Below are positions 1 to 8,173 of a stretch of DNA of 43,788 nt, in pieces. The stretch lies in contig JAAVFJ010000049.1 in assembly GCA_014800845.1 (NCBI GenBank), positions 66,181 to 109,968 on the forward strand, in the 5' to 3' direction. Every line of letters begins with the position of its first letter. Position 1 is the stretch's first letter. The notes beneath the pieces were generated by a model, which saw only the letters and a program-made list of their open reading frames with translations, searched no databases and was not told where the DNA came from. This DNA comes from Bacteroidales bacterium. GTDB taxonomy: Bacteria > Bacteroidota > Bacteroidia > Bacteroidales > Muribaculaceae. The position numbers and the translations under genes are program-made.

Positions 1-256
1 TCGGTATGTATTCTGAATGGGGGTCAAGGCTCTCCATCAGAGCTTTAATAGTCAGTTCAGTTAAATCCTGCTTGTTAACAGTATCGACGTACTGCTCATC
101 AATCATGTTTAAGACTGCATTGAGCTTGTCGTAACCGGCAGGAGATGTCCTGCTAAGGCCGTTGCCAAGCCCGCGGCCAATAGCGATACCCAATATCAGC
201 AGAACCACACCTGTAAGTGCGGCGCCACAAGCAATCCAAATCTTCTTTTTATTCAT
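1..256 (-). CDS. S41-family C-terminal processing peptidase, N-terminal part (cut by window edge)
   Basis: This is my own reading of the minus strand; the frame starts with ATG at 256 and runs open off the left edge, giving the first 85 residues. Residues 1-5 are lysine-rich (MNKKK) and are followed by a hydrophobic helix at about 6-28, so the protein is probably membrane anchored or exported. Residues 77-85 read LDPHSEYIP, a signature found in the N-terminal region of CtpA-type S41 serine proteases, just before their PDZ domain. The PDZ domain and Ser/Lys dyad would lie outside the window. It starts 56 bases after the dCMP deaminase gene on the same strand and is probably co-transcribed with it; the same pairing is known from Bacteroides. 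Family call is good; substrate cannot be told. Confidence 0.8.
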   Translation of the reverse strand, partial: MNKKKIWIACGAALTGVVLLILGIAIGRGLGNGLSRTSPAGYDKLNAVLNMIDEQYVDTVNKQDLTELTIKALMESLDPHSEYIP

Positions 257-312
257 CAATAGACCTTGATAAATGTCACAAATAAGGTAATGTTAAAGAT
301 ATATGCCGGAGA

Positions 313-750
313 TTACCCCTCATTATCATTATTGAGCGGCAGATGTAAGATTTCAATACCAGCTCTCTTAAGCAGGTCAAGACCGTCGGTAATTCTGTAA
401 TGCTCAGAATAAACCACACGTCTTATGCCGGCCTGAATGATTAATTTGGAGCACTCCATGCAGGGAGAAGTGGTGACATAAAGCGTGCTCCCCTCGCTTG
501 AATTATTGCTCCTCGCTACCTTGGTGATGGCATTTGCCTCGGCATGAAGCACGTAAGGGCGGGTGGTGCCTGATTCATCTTCGCAAACATTAGGAAACCC
601 TGACGGTGTGCCATTGAAACCATCAGAGATAATCATATTGTTTTTTACGAGAATGGCGCCTACTTGCCGGCGTTGGCAGTAAGAATTTTCGGCCCAGATA
701 AATGCCATCCGCAGATATCGAGTGTCAAGTAAATATTGCTTGTCTTCCAT
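313..750 (-). CDS. dCMP deaminase family protein (ComEB-like)
   Basis: Zinc-dependent cytidine/deoxycytidylate deaminase of 145 residues, a normal length for the family. The zinc site is complete: His69 and the catalytic Glu71 in HAEANA, then Cys97 and Cys100 in PCMEC. The family deaminates dCMP to dUMP, feeding thymidylate synthesis in the cytosol; some members are annotated as ComE operon protein 2. Other deaminases share this core, so the dCMP substrate is inferred from length, the N-terminal region (NGTPSG loop, residues 46-51) and the Bacteroides context beside an S41 peptidase. It lies 77 bases downstream of trxB on the same strand, with a hairpin between them, so its expression may be partly separate. 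Confidence 0.88.
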   Translation of the reverse strand: MEDKQYLLDTRYLRMAFIWAENSYCQRRQVGAILVKNNMIISDGFNGTPSGFPNVCEDESGTTRPYVLHAEANAITKVARSNNSSEGSTLYVTTSPCMECSKLIIQAGIRRVVYSEHYRITDGLDLLKRAGIEILHLPLNNDNEG

Positions 751-788
751 TTATAAGCAAGGGGGGAGATAATCAGGAAGTATAATCA

Positions 789-821
789 GGGAGGATGCGT
801 AAACAGCTTACGCACCCTCCC
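789..821 (-). terminator. Hairpin between trxB and the dCMP deaminase gene
   Basis: A 14-base arm at 789-802 pairs with 808-821 around a 5-base loop, starting 7 bases after the trxB stop. On the minus-strand RNA the single imperfect position becomes a G-U wobble, which suggests the minus strand is the functional one. There is no U-tract after it, so it could be a partial terminator or a processing or stability element rather than a strong terminator. Confidence 0.5.
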
Positions 822-827
822 ATGTCT

Positions 828-1769
828 TTATTCTTCTTCCAGAAGGAAACGTTCTACATCAATTGCAGCCTTACAGCCCATGCCTGCGGCGGTGATAGCC
901 TGACGATAACGGGGATCGGCTACGTCGCCGGCAGCGAACACACCGGGAATATTGGTCGCGGTGGTGTCATCATAGGTCTTGATATAGCCCATGTGATCCA
1001 GAGTGATGGCCGGCTCAAACAATGAGGTGTTGGGAGTGTGGCCGATAGCCAGGAAGAAACCGTCGATTTCTATGTCGAATCTCTCCTCTTTTTCTGTGCC
1101 GAGGTGCTTTACAAGGTGTGCACCTTCCACACCATCTTCGCCGAAAAGGCCCACGGTGTTTGTGTTAAACAGCACCTTAATATTAGCAGTATCGAGCACA
1201 CGGCGCTGCATTACCTTTGAGGCGCGGAGCTTGTCCTTGCGCACAATCAGATAAACCTCTTTGGCGAGCGTGCTGAGATAGAGAGCTTCCTCGCATGCGG
1301 TGTCACCACCACCCACTACTGCCACACGTTTCTTACGGTAAAAGAATCCGTCGCAGGTGGCACATGCACTTACTCCCATGCCGCGATACTTCTCTTCATC
1401 GGGGAGTCCGAGATATTTAGCTGAAGCACCTGTGGCAATGATTACGGTGTCAGCTTCAATCACAGTATCGTTGTCAGTATTGGCTATAAAAGGGCGAGCA
1501 CTCAAGTCTATAGAGGTAACTGAATCGGGACGCACATCTGCGCCAAAACGCAGAGCCTGCTGCTTGAACTCATCCATCATAGCAGGACCAGTTATGCCAT
1601 TGGGATAACCGGGGAAATTCTCAATTTCCGTAGTGATAGTAAGCTGCCCGCCGGGCTGCATACCTTCGCACAAAACAGGATTGAGGTTAGCTCGAGAAGC
1701 ATAAATAGCCGCCGTATAACCGGCAGGGCCGGAGCCTATAATAAGGCATTTTGTCTTGATTGTGTCCAT
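828..1769 (-). CDS. trxB: Thioredoxin reductase
   Basis: Flavoprotein disulfide reductase of 313 residues, the usual bacterial low-molecular-weight TrxR size. It transfers electrons from NADPH through FAD to thioredoxin in the cytosol. Visible parts: the FAD-binding GSGPAG at residues 12-17, the redox-active CATC (Cys136/Cys139) inside the inserted NADPH domain, the NADPH-binding GGGDTA at 153-158, and the C-terminal FAD motif GVFAAGDV. It follows the LolA-like gene by 51 bases on the same strand with no terminator or promoter that I can recognise, so it is probably the third gene of an ftsK-lolA-trxB unit. Nothing is missing or odd. Confidence 0.96.
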   Translation of the reverse strand: MDTIKTKCLIIGSGPAGYTAAIYASRANLNPVLCEGMQPGGQLTITTEIENFPGYPNGITGPAMMDEFKQQALRFGADVRPDSVTSIDLSARPFIANTDNDTVIEADTVIIATGASAKYLGLPDEEKYRGMGVSACATCDGFFYRKKRVAVVGGGDTACEEALYLSTLAKEVYLIVRKDKLRASKVMQRRVLDTANIKVLFNTNTVGLFGEDGVEGAHLVKHLGTEKEERFDIEIDGFFLAIGHTPNTSLFEPAITLDHMGYIKTYDDTTATNIPGVFAAGDVADPRYRQAITAAGMGCKAAIDVERFLLEEE

Positions 1770-1820
1770 GTGAGTCTGTGTATTTTTATGGTAGTTATTA
1801 ATTTTGGGGGGAGAGTGATG

Positions 1821-2438
1821 TTATCTTAAATCGATTACTTCTGTATTAGGATATTTTGATTTCTGAAAAGTAAATGCTGAGCTTGAGAAATTCTGGCCCG
1901 TCTTTATTGAAGTGATTGCGACGCTTGAAACGGCTCCGTCTCGACTCGTGACATCAAGTCGGCAAGGCTGGAAATCAGATGAACGAACATAGATTATCGC
2001 CGACTTTATAGGCGATTTCCCATTCTTCGGCAGCAATCTTATGGCATAAGTCCCGGGGATTTTGCTGGTAAGTGACTGGAGACTGTAAAGAGTCTTGTAT
2101 GAACTTATCATGGCATACGGGCTTACCGATGCTACCTCAGACGGCGTCGGGGTGGAGATAGTAACCTCCTTGTTGCGGGAATTGTAATTCCATTGCGTTT
2201 TGCCGTCATACCAGGTTTCAAGGCCGCCGGCACTAATATGGAATTTATTGCCCAGCGATTCAATCTTGCCTGCCTGCCGCTGACCTGACACGGTAAGGGT
2301 GTATGATGCGCTGACACCCTTAGACTTTGTAAGGGCTGAATATGCCTTGTCAAGCACCTGAGCAGGTGTCAAGGCATTTGCCGCCAGTGCAGTCAGCAGC
2401 ATGAAGAGCAGAAGATATGATTTAGCGAATCTTTTCAT
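1821..2438 (-). CDS. LolA-like outer membrane lipoprotein carrier
   Basis: Exported protein of 205 residues. The N-terminus has basic residues followed by a hydrophobic stretch and a likely signal peptidase site after about residue 22 (ANA-LT). The mature part opens with the LolA-like pattern AQVLDKAYSALTKSKGVSASYTL and continues as an all-beta protein with GKIESLGNKF and WYDGKTQWNY, as expected for the half-barrel fold that shields lipoprotein acyl chains in the periplasm. Sequence identity to proteobacterial LolA is low, but the family in Bacteroidales usually sits directly after ftsK, as here with a 19-base gap. The function as a lipoprotein chaperone is inferred from fold and context. Confidence 0.83.
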   Translation of the reverse strand: MKRFAKSYLLLFMLLTALAANALTPAQVLDKAYSALTKSKGVSASYTLTVSGQRQAGKIESLGNKFHISAGGLETWYDGKTQWNYNSRNKEVTISTPTPSEVASVSPYAMISSYKTLYSLQSLTSKIPGTYAIRLLPKNGKSPIKSAIIYVRSSDFQPCRLDVTSRDGAVSSVAITSIKTGQNFSSSAFTFQKSKYPNTEVIDLR

Positions 2439-2457
2439 ATTATCAACATATCAGTGT

Positions 2458-5199
2458 TCAAAGGCTGTCAAGCATAGACTCAAGGGAAATTACATCCACA
2501 AGCACGGAGCGTGGCTTACCACCCTTGGAGGGCCCGACGATGCCGGCGCTCTCAAGCTGGTCCATGATTTTGCCTGCACGAACATATCCTATAGAGTAAC
2601 GTCTCTGAAGCGAAGAAGTTGATGCGGTGTTGGAGTTTACTATCCATCGGGCCACCTCCTCAAACAGTGAATCACGACCGGTGATAGCGGTTGTGTCACC
2701 ACTACCCTCTGCACCCTCACCGTTAAGTATAGGCTCGGGAAGTATCAACGGATGAGGATAACCGGGCTGCCCGGCGATATGGTTACATATTGCCGTAACT
2801 TCAGGAGTATCAATAAACGCACACTGTATGCGCTCCATCTCAGAATTGTTAGAGAACAAGAGGTCACCCCTACCGATCAGCTGCTGAGCACCGGTTGTGT
2901 CAAGAATAGTCTTGGAGTCGACACCGGAGGCAACCTTGAAAGCCATGCGCGCAGGGAAATTTGCCTTAATCACACCGGTGATAACATTTGCCGACGGACG
3001 CTGAGTGGCCAGTATTACATGGATACCAACCGCGCGAGCCTTCTGTGCCAAGCGTGCGATAGGTGTCTCCACCTCTTTGCCGGCAGTCATAATGAGGTCG
3101 GCAAACTCATCGACAATTACCACTATATAGGGCATGAACTTATGCCCTTTCTCGGGATTGAGGATACGCTTCTTGAACTTGGCATTATATTCTTTTATAT
3201 TGCGCACTCCGGCCGCCTTAAGCAATTCATAACGCTCATCCATCTCTACGCAGAGACTTGAAAGGGTCGCTACCACTTTCTCCGGACGGGTAATCACGGC
3301 ATCTTCCTCATCAGCCAACTTTGCCAGATAATGACGCTCTATGGCGCGATAAAGGCTGAACTCTACCATCTTGGGGTCGACAAGCACAAACTTGAGCTCT
3401 GCAGGGTGCTTTCTGTAGAGCAGCGAAGCTATGATAGCGTTGAGGCCCACAGACTTACCCTGACCGGTAGCACCCGCCACGAGCAAGTGAGGCATCTTGG
3501 CGAGGTCGGCTATAAACACCTGATTATCAATAGTGGAACCGATGGCTACGGGCAGTTCATATTTGCACTCATGAAACTTTTTAGACTCTATCACAGTGCG
3601 CATTGACACTGTCTGAGGATCCTTGTTTGCCACCTCAATACCCACTGTGCCTCTGCCGGGAATAGGCGCTATGATACGCACACCAATGGCCGCAAGAGAC
3701 AAGGCTATATCATCGCCGAGGTTGCGCACCTTGTTAATCCTGACTCCGGAGTCAAGCTTAATCTCATAGAGCGTCACGGTAGGACCTACTGTAGCGCTTA
3801 TCTCGGTGATTGTAATACCGAAATCAGCTAAGGTGCTGCGTATTTTCTCCTGATTTTCAAGCTGTTCATCCTGGTCAACACTAATCTTGGCGTTACTGGC
3901 CACTAACAGGTCGCTGGGAGGAAACTGATAGTGTGAAAGCTCAGCGCGAGGATCATATTCACCGGACTCAGCATTGATTTCAGGCTGACGGGGAGCCTCC
4001 CCTACCTGACTTATCTCATTGACTTTCACCGTCATAACACTATCCTCACCCTCAATAGCTATTTCATTTTCGGGAGCATCAGTGTCAGTCGTCATTTTAT
4101 TTTCATCCGAAGACTCAGCAGGCTCATCATCCTCCATATCTGAGGGGGATTCCGCGTCTTCCTGCTTTGAAGTTAACGATTCATCTGTGGAGTCCTCCGA
4201 TACCTTATCATCCTCAAAATCTTCAACATTCAGGAGGTCATTGCTTACGGCATCTTCATGCTCCATATCTGAGGGAGCAAAAGTCATACCTTGCTCCTCA
4301 AATTCATTGAGAATCTCTACTTCGCTGGGCTCCTTGTGCTCATCCTCCAGGGCTTGAAGCTCAGCAATTCGGCGCTCAAGTTCAGCCTGCTTTTCCTCGG
4401 CTTCAAGGCGCGCCAGGCGCTCCTCCCTTCTTCTGTCGTAGATTCGCTTGAAATATTTATAGATGTCATAGAGACAAATCAAGAAGAACAGCGAAACAAG
4501 CAGAATACAGAGCAACGCGGCTCCATACCAGCCGAGAAAATGAATGATGGTCTGATTGATATAGTAACCATGCGCTCCACCCCACATGAAATGGGAATCC
4601 AGCCCTATGGTCAGCAAGCCGATTATTAGTGAGGTGGTCACGAGCGCCACTATGCACTTGATTGTGAAATTAACTATCTTGAATCTTACCAATCCGAATT
4701 GCTTCAATGCAACCCCTATCAGCCAAATTATTATCACGGCTGAGGCAATGCCGAAAGAATCGTTTATCAACACTTCCGACAGGCGGGCTCCACCCTCTCC
4801 GCCAAGATTATCAATAGTGCCGGTTGCCCCTACAGGCAGATTATTTACCGCACTTTGGTCTTTAAAACCGGAGGTTATGAAGGATAAGAACGCAATAAGC
4901 AAATATGCCCCGAGCAGCACAGCAGTGATGCCGATGGCAGCGCGGGTGCGACCATCAGATATAAAAGACTTAACAGACTCTACCGCTTCATTGACTGAAG
5001 GCGTATTAACGGCAGCACGCGAAATCTTTCGCTGAGATTTTTTGCTCAGCTTCTTGCGCCCTTTGCCTGCTGTCTTGCTCTTAGAGCCCTTGCGGGATTC
5101 CTGAACCTCAACATCCTCCGTACCGGTATAGGTAAGTGAAGGTTCATCGGAGTCGTACGTAAGATCTATATCGGGATTGTAACTCTCAAACTTTTCCAT
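2458..5199 (-). CDS. ftsK: DNA translocase FtsK/SpoIIIE family
   Basis: A 913-residue membrane-anchored DNA pump that clears chromosome termini from the division septum and couples to dimer resolution. The N-terminus is basic and lysine-rich to about residue 60, followed by four or five membrane helices (about 90-240). A charged coiled stretch (RRREERLARLEAEEK) leads into a long acidic linker (about 270-420). The motor has Walker A GATGQGKS at 576-583 and Walker B VVIVDEFADL near 695. The last about 75 residues form the winged-helix gamma domain (SLQRRYSIGYVRAGKIMDQL), which in this family reads polarity sequences in DNA. Complete. It is the first gene of a minus-strand unit with the LolA-like gene and trxB. 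Confidence 0.96.
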   Translation of the reverse strand: MEKFESYNPDIDLTYDSDEPSLTYTGTEDVEVQESRKGSKSKTAGKGRKKLSKKSQRKISRAAVNTPSVNEAVESVKSFISDGRTRAAIGITAVLLGAYLLIAFLSFITSGFKDQSAVNNLPVGATGTIDNLGGEGGARLSEVLINDSFGIASAVIIIWLIGVALKQFGLVRFKIVNFTIKCIVALVTTSLIIGLLTIGLDSHFMWGGAHGYYINQTIIHFLGWYGAALLCILLVSLFFLICLYDIYKYFKRIYDRRREERLARLEAEEKQAELERRIAELQALEDEHKEPSEVEILNEFEEQGMTFAPSDMEHEDAVSNDLLNVEDFEDDKVSEDSTDESLTSKQEDAESPSDMEDDEPAESSDENKMTTDTDAPENEIAIEGEDSVMTVKVNEISQVGEAPRQPEINAESGEYDPRAELSHYQFPPSDLLVASNAKISVDQDEQLENQEKIRSTLADFGITITEISATVGPTVTLYEIKLDSGVRINKVRNLGDDIALSLAAIGVRIIAPIPGRGTVGIEVANKDPQTVSMRTVIESKKFHECKYELPVAIGSTIDNQVFIADLAKMPHLLVAGATGQGKSVGLNAIIASLLYRKHPAELKFVLVDPKMVEFSLYRAIERHYLAKLADEEDAVITRPEKVVATLSSLCVEMDERYELLKAAGVRNIKEYNAKFKKRILNPEKGHKFMPYIVVIVDEFADLIMTAGKEVETPIARLAQKARAVGIHVILATQRPSANVITGVIKANFPARMAFKVASGVDSKTILDTTGAQQLIGRGDLLFSNNSEMERIQCAFIDTPEVTAICNHIAGQPGYPHPLILPEPILNGEGAEGSGDTTAITGRDSLFEEVARWIVNSNTASTSSLQRRYSIGYVRAGKIMDQLESAGIVGPSKGGKPRSVLVDVISLESMLDSL

Positions 5200-5267
5200 G
5201 TAATGCTATAATCATCACCGTTTTTATCGATGAATACGATAGGTTTCCATCATCGGCTAATGGTTTG

Positions 5268-5275
5268 CAAAGTTA
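5268..5275 (-). promoter_or_regulatory. Candidate -7 box upstream of ftsK
   Basis: On the minus strand this reads TAACTTTG, matching the Bacteroidetes -7 element TAnnTTTG, 68 bases before the ftsK start. I see no TTTG at the -33 spacing, so this rests on one element only. Confidence 0.35.
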
Positions 5276-5343
5276 CGAAAATAATTCGGATAATTCAGCC
5301 AATTCGGTGGCTTTTTGACAAGTAAAAATTCTAAAAATTTTTT

Positions 5344-6813
5344 CTATCTTCTCCAGAAGGTTGAGGTGAAAATTATTAGCACGGTGTAGAGCTCCAGACG
5401 ACCTACAAGCATCACAAAGGATAGCAGCCACTTAGCCGCCGCCGGGAAGCTTGATAAATCAGAAGTAGTGCCGTCCAGACAAACCCCGAGCCCGGTGTTG
5501 GAGATACATTCGAGTGCGTTAATAAACGCTTGCTCTATGGGGATGCCGAGCAACAGAAGTATTACGCCCGCAAACAAAATCACCAACACATACAGAATGA
5601 GGAAAACTATCGCTTTCTGAACTACTACTTCGCTGGTGCCCAGTTTGTTAATCCTCACTGTCAGCACGGCGTTTGGGTGCATTATGCGAAAAAATTCATT
5701 GCGGATATTCTTAAAGCAAATGACTATTCGGTCAATCTTTGCACCACCGCTGGTACTTCCGGCACATCCGCCCACGAACATCAGCACCACAAGTATACAG
5801 AGTACCGGCGCACCCCAGGTGAAGAAATCGGGCTCGACCAATCCAGTCGATGAAATCACGGATATTGCCTGAAAAAGTGGGTCGATGGTGACATCTTCCA
5901 CGTTCTCCGCCAATCCTTGCTGCCAGATGCTGAACGACATTATGGCGGTGCTGATCACTATCAACAGCAGAAACCATCTGAGCACTGTGTTGCCCTTTAT
6001 CACCGAGAAATTTCCTCTGACAGCCTGAAAAATCAGCGAGAAATTCACACTGCCAAGAAGCATAAACACACAAAATATAATCTTAATGCTCAGAGAGTTA
6101 AAGCTTTGGATACCTGCATCGGTAGTGGCGAAACCGCCCGTTGACATTGTAGAGAGACCATAGCACACTGCATCAAATATAGGCATGTCTGCCAATCGGA
6201 GCAACACTGTCAGAAGCACAGTCAACGAAATGTAAATCAACCACAAAGCTTTGGCTGTGGATGACACTCGGGGTCTCAACTTGTCATGCGTTATGCCTGT
6301 CACCTCAGCATTAAACATCTGCATGCCACCCTGATAGTTGAGCATGGGCAACACGGCGAGTGTGAATAGTATAATTCCCATGCCCCCTATCCATTGCATC
6401 ACGCAGCGCCAGAGTATGAAACTGTGCGGCAGCGTGTCAATGGTAGAAAGTGAAGACAAGCCGGTGGTGGTGAAGCTGCTCATTGTGTCGAAAAACGCAT
6501 CGGTCACACTGAAATGTACACCCCCTGCCAGATATGGCACCATTCCGAATATCGAGAATACCACCCACACTAACGCTGTAAGCATCATAGCCTCACGTCT
6601 GCGCATCTCTCTACTCGCCGGTTTGAGGCTCATCAGCATGAGGCCGGCACCCGCACATATACCCAAGCCAATCAGAAACGCCTGAAAGCTGTCCTCCTTA
6701 AAAATGAAAGCTGCTATCATGGGTATGCTCATGAAGACTGCCTCTATAAGCAGAAGCCAGCCTATCACTCGCAGTAGCATTACTATGTTGATATATTGCC
6801 TGGTGCTGAACAT
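5344..6813 (-). CDS. trkH: Trk-type potassium uptake protein, membrane subunit TrkH
   Basis: Polytopic inner membrane protein of 489 residues in the TrkH/KtrB superfamily, which moves K+ through a pore built from four M-P-M units. Repeated pore-loop glycine segments are visible: SSFTTTGLSSL (P1), LSTMSTGGFATTD (P2), ISVISSTGLVEPDF (P3) and LECISNTGLGVCLDG (P4). The length matches TrkH and the hydrophobic segments run through the whole protein. The start is 10 bases after the trkA stop, so it is co-translated with its regulatory partner. It is the last gene of the ftsE-dxs-trkA-trkH run; no strong terminator follows it before ftsK. Confidence 0.94.
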   Translation of the reverse strand: MFSTRQYINIVMLLRVIGWLLLIEAVFMSIPMIAAFIFKEDSFQAFLIGLGICAGAGLMLMSLKPASREMRRREAMMLTALVWVVFSIFGMVPYLAGGVHFSVTDAFFDTMSSFTTTGLSSLSTIDTLPHSFILWRCVMQWIGGMGIILFTLAVLPMLNYQGGMQMFNAEVTGITHDKLRPRVSSTAKALWLIYISLTVLLTVLLRLADMPIFDAVCYGLSTMSTGGFATTDAGIQSFNSLSIKIIFCVFMLLGSVNFSLIFQAVRGNFSVIKGNTVLRWFLLLIVISTAIMSFSIWQQGLAENVEDVTIDPLFQAISVISSTGLVEPDFFTWGAPVLCILVVLMFVGGCAGSTSGGAKIDRIVICFKNIRNEFFRIMHPNAVLTVRINKLGTSEVVVQKAIVFLILYVLVILFAGVILLLLGIPIEQAFINALECISNTGLGVCLDGTTSDLSSFPAAAKWLLSFVMLVGRLELYTVLIIFTSTFWRR

Positions 6814-6823
6814 CTTACAACGA

Positions 6824-8158
6824 TTAGTTAAACCAACGCTCCACCTTATGAATCGTGCCGTTAAGGCAGAATACCACTACTCCGTCCCCCTCCTCAATGC
6901 GGGTGTTACCACTCACGAGAGCCACACTACTACCCTTTCTTACTGCGGCAAGGGTCATGCCATAAGGTAGTTTAAGCTCCTTCACGGCGTGACGGGTGAT
7001 TTTTGCCTTGGGTTTTACAGTCAGCTCGGCAACCTCGGCATCGGCCAGAGCAAAGGTCTTCACATTATCAACATCAGCATCAAGCAACAGCTTGAAAATT
7101 CGCGAAGAGGCTATAAGCTTTTTATTGATAATAGTGCCTATATTCAGGTTCTCTGCTTGTGAGATAAACTGCAAATTCTCAACCTCGGCTATTGTCTTTC
7201 TTATGCCGAACTCCTTGGCTGTCAGGCATGAAAGGATATTTGTCTCGGAAGAATCAGAGAACGCCATAAATGCGTCATACTGCTGGATGTTTCCATTCTT
7301 GAGCGTATCAACATCTCGCGCATCACCCTGCTCAATTTCGCAGTCAGGCAATCGCGTAGCCAGATGCACACAGACTTTTCTGTCCGGCTCAATTATTTTT
7401 ATGTGGAAATGACCTTTGCTCTCCATGGCGAAACGCATGGCTATGCGCGTGCCACCCATTATCATAACCCTCTTAATCGTAACGGCCTGTTTACCACAAA
7501 GTTCGCGGATAATATCAGCGTTCTTCTCAAAGGTCACGAAGAAGATAGTATCGCCGTCAAGCATCGTGTCGTTACCATTCGGGATAATGGTCTCGTGGTT
7601 ACGCTTGATAGCCGCTATGTGAAACAGGTGGCCGGAGACAGGCAGATTCTTGATTTGCACATCGGTCAGCTGAGTTTTTCCGTGGAGCTTTACCCCTATC
7701 AGGAGCAGCTTACCTCCTGCAAGCTCAGCCCAATGTCGGGCCCAGCTATGCTGAAGTGCCACTATAATCTCCTGAGCTGCAAGATGTTCAGGATATATCA
7801 GATGGTCCACTCCCAAATTTGCCAGAATATCTCTATTCTTCTGAGAGAGCGACTCATAGTTGTCAATACGCGCTACTGTCTTGTCTGCCCCCAGCTGCCG
7901 AGCGATTGCGCAGGCGGCTATATTTTGAGTTTCATAGGGAGTAACTGCTATGAACAGATCAGCATCCTCCACGCCCACATTTCGCAAAGTTGCAAACGAG
8001 GTCGGGGAGCCGGCAAAGGTCATAAGATTATAGTTGGCATCAAGCATGTCAAGCCTATCCTGATCGGAATCAATCAGAATAATGTCCTGGTCTTCATTCG
8101 ATAACATCTTTGCCAAATGACTTCCGACCTCACCTGCCCCTGCAATTATAATCTTCAT
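6824..8158 (-). CDS. trkA: Trk system potassium transporter peripheral subunit TrkA
   Basis: Cytosolic gating subunit of the Trk K+ transporter, 444 residues, with two tandem RCK units. The first RCK_N Rossmann motif is GAGEVGSHLA at residues 7-16 with the acidic ligand D32 in LIDSDQDRLD. The second Rossmann unit starts at about residue 232 (VMIMGGTRIAMRFA). Each is followed by an RCK_C domain (about 145-225 and 370-440). Such proteins bind NAD(H) and/or ATP/ADP and control TrkH opening. The gene sits 15 bases after dxs and 10 bases before trkH. Complete and typical. Confidence 0.94.
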   Translation of the reverse strand: MKIIIAGAGEVGSHLAKMLSNEDQDIILIDSDQDRLDMLDANYNLMTFAGSPTSFATLRNVGVEDADLFIAVTPYETQNIAACAIARQLGADKTVARIDNYESLSQKNRDILANLGVDHLIYPEHLAAQEIIVALQHSWARHWAELAGGKLLLIGVKLHGKTQLTDVQIKNLPVSGHLFHIAAIKRNHETIIPNGNDTMLDGDTIFFVTFEKNADIIRELCGKQAVTIKRVMIMGGTRIAMRFAMESKGHFHIKIIEPDRKVCVHLATRLPDCEIEQGDARDVDTLKNGNIQQYDAFMAFSDSSETNILSCLTAKEFGIRKTIAEVENLQFISQAENLNIGTIINKKLIASSRIFKLLLDADVDNVKTFALADAEVAELTVKPKAKITRHAVKELKLPYGMTLAAVRKGSSVALVSGNTRIEEGDGVVVFCLNGTIHKVERWFN

Positions 8159-8173
8159 ATACAGTACGTTGTA

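Noticed and set aside
5297..5312. Plus-strand terminator-like hairpin between trkH and ftsK
   Set aside because: Only a 5-bp stem with a short T run, and no plus-strand gene ends there.
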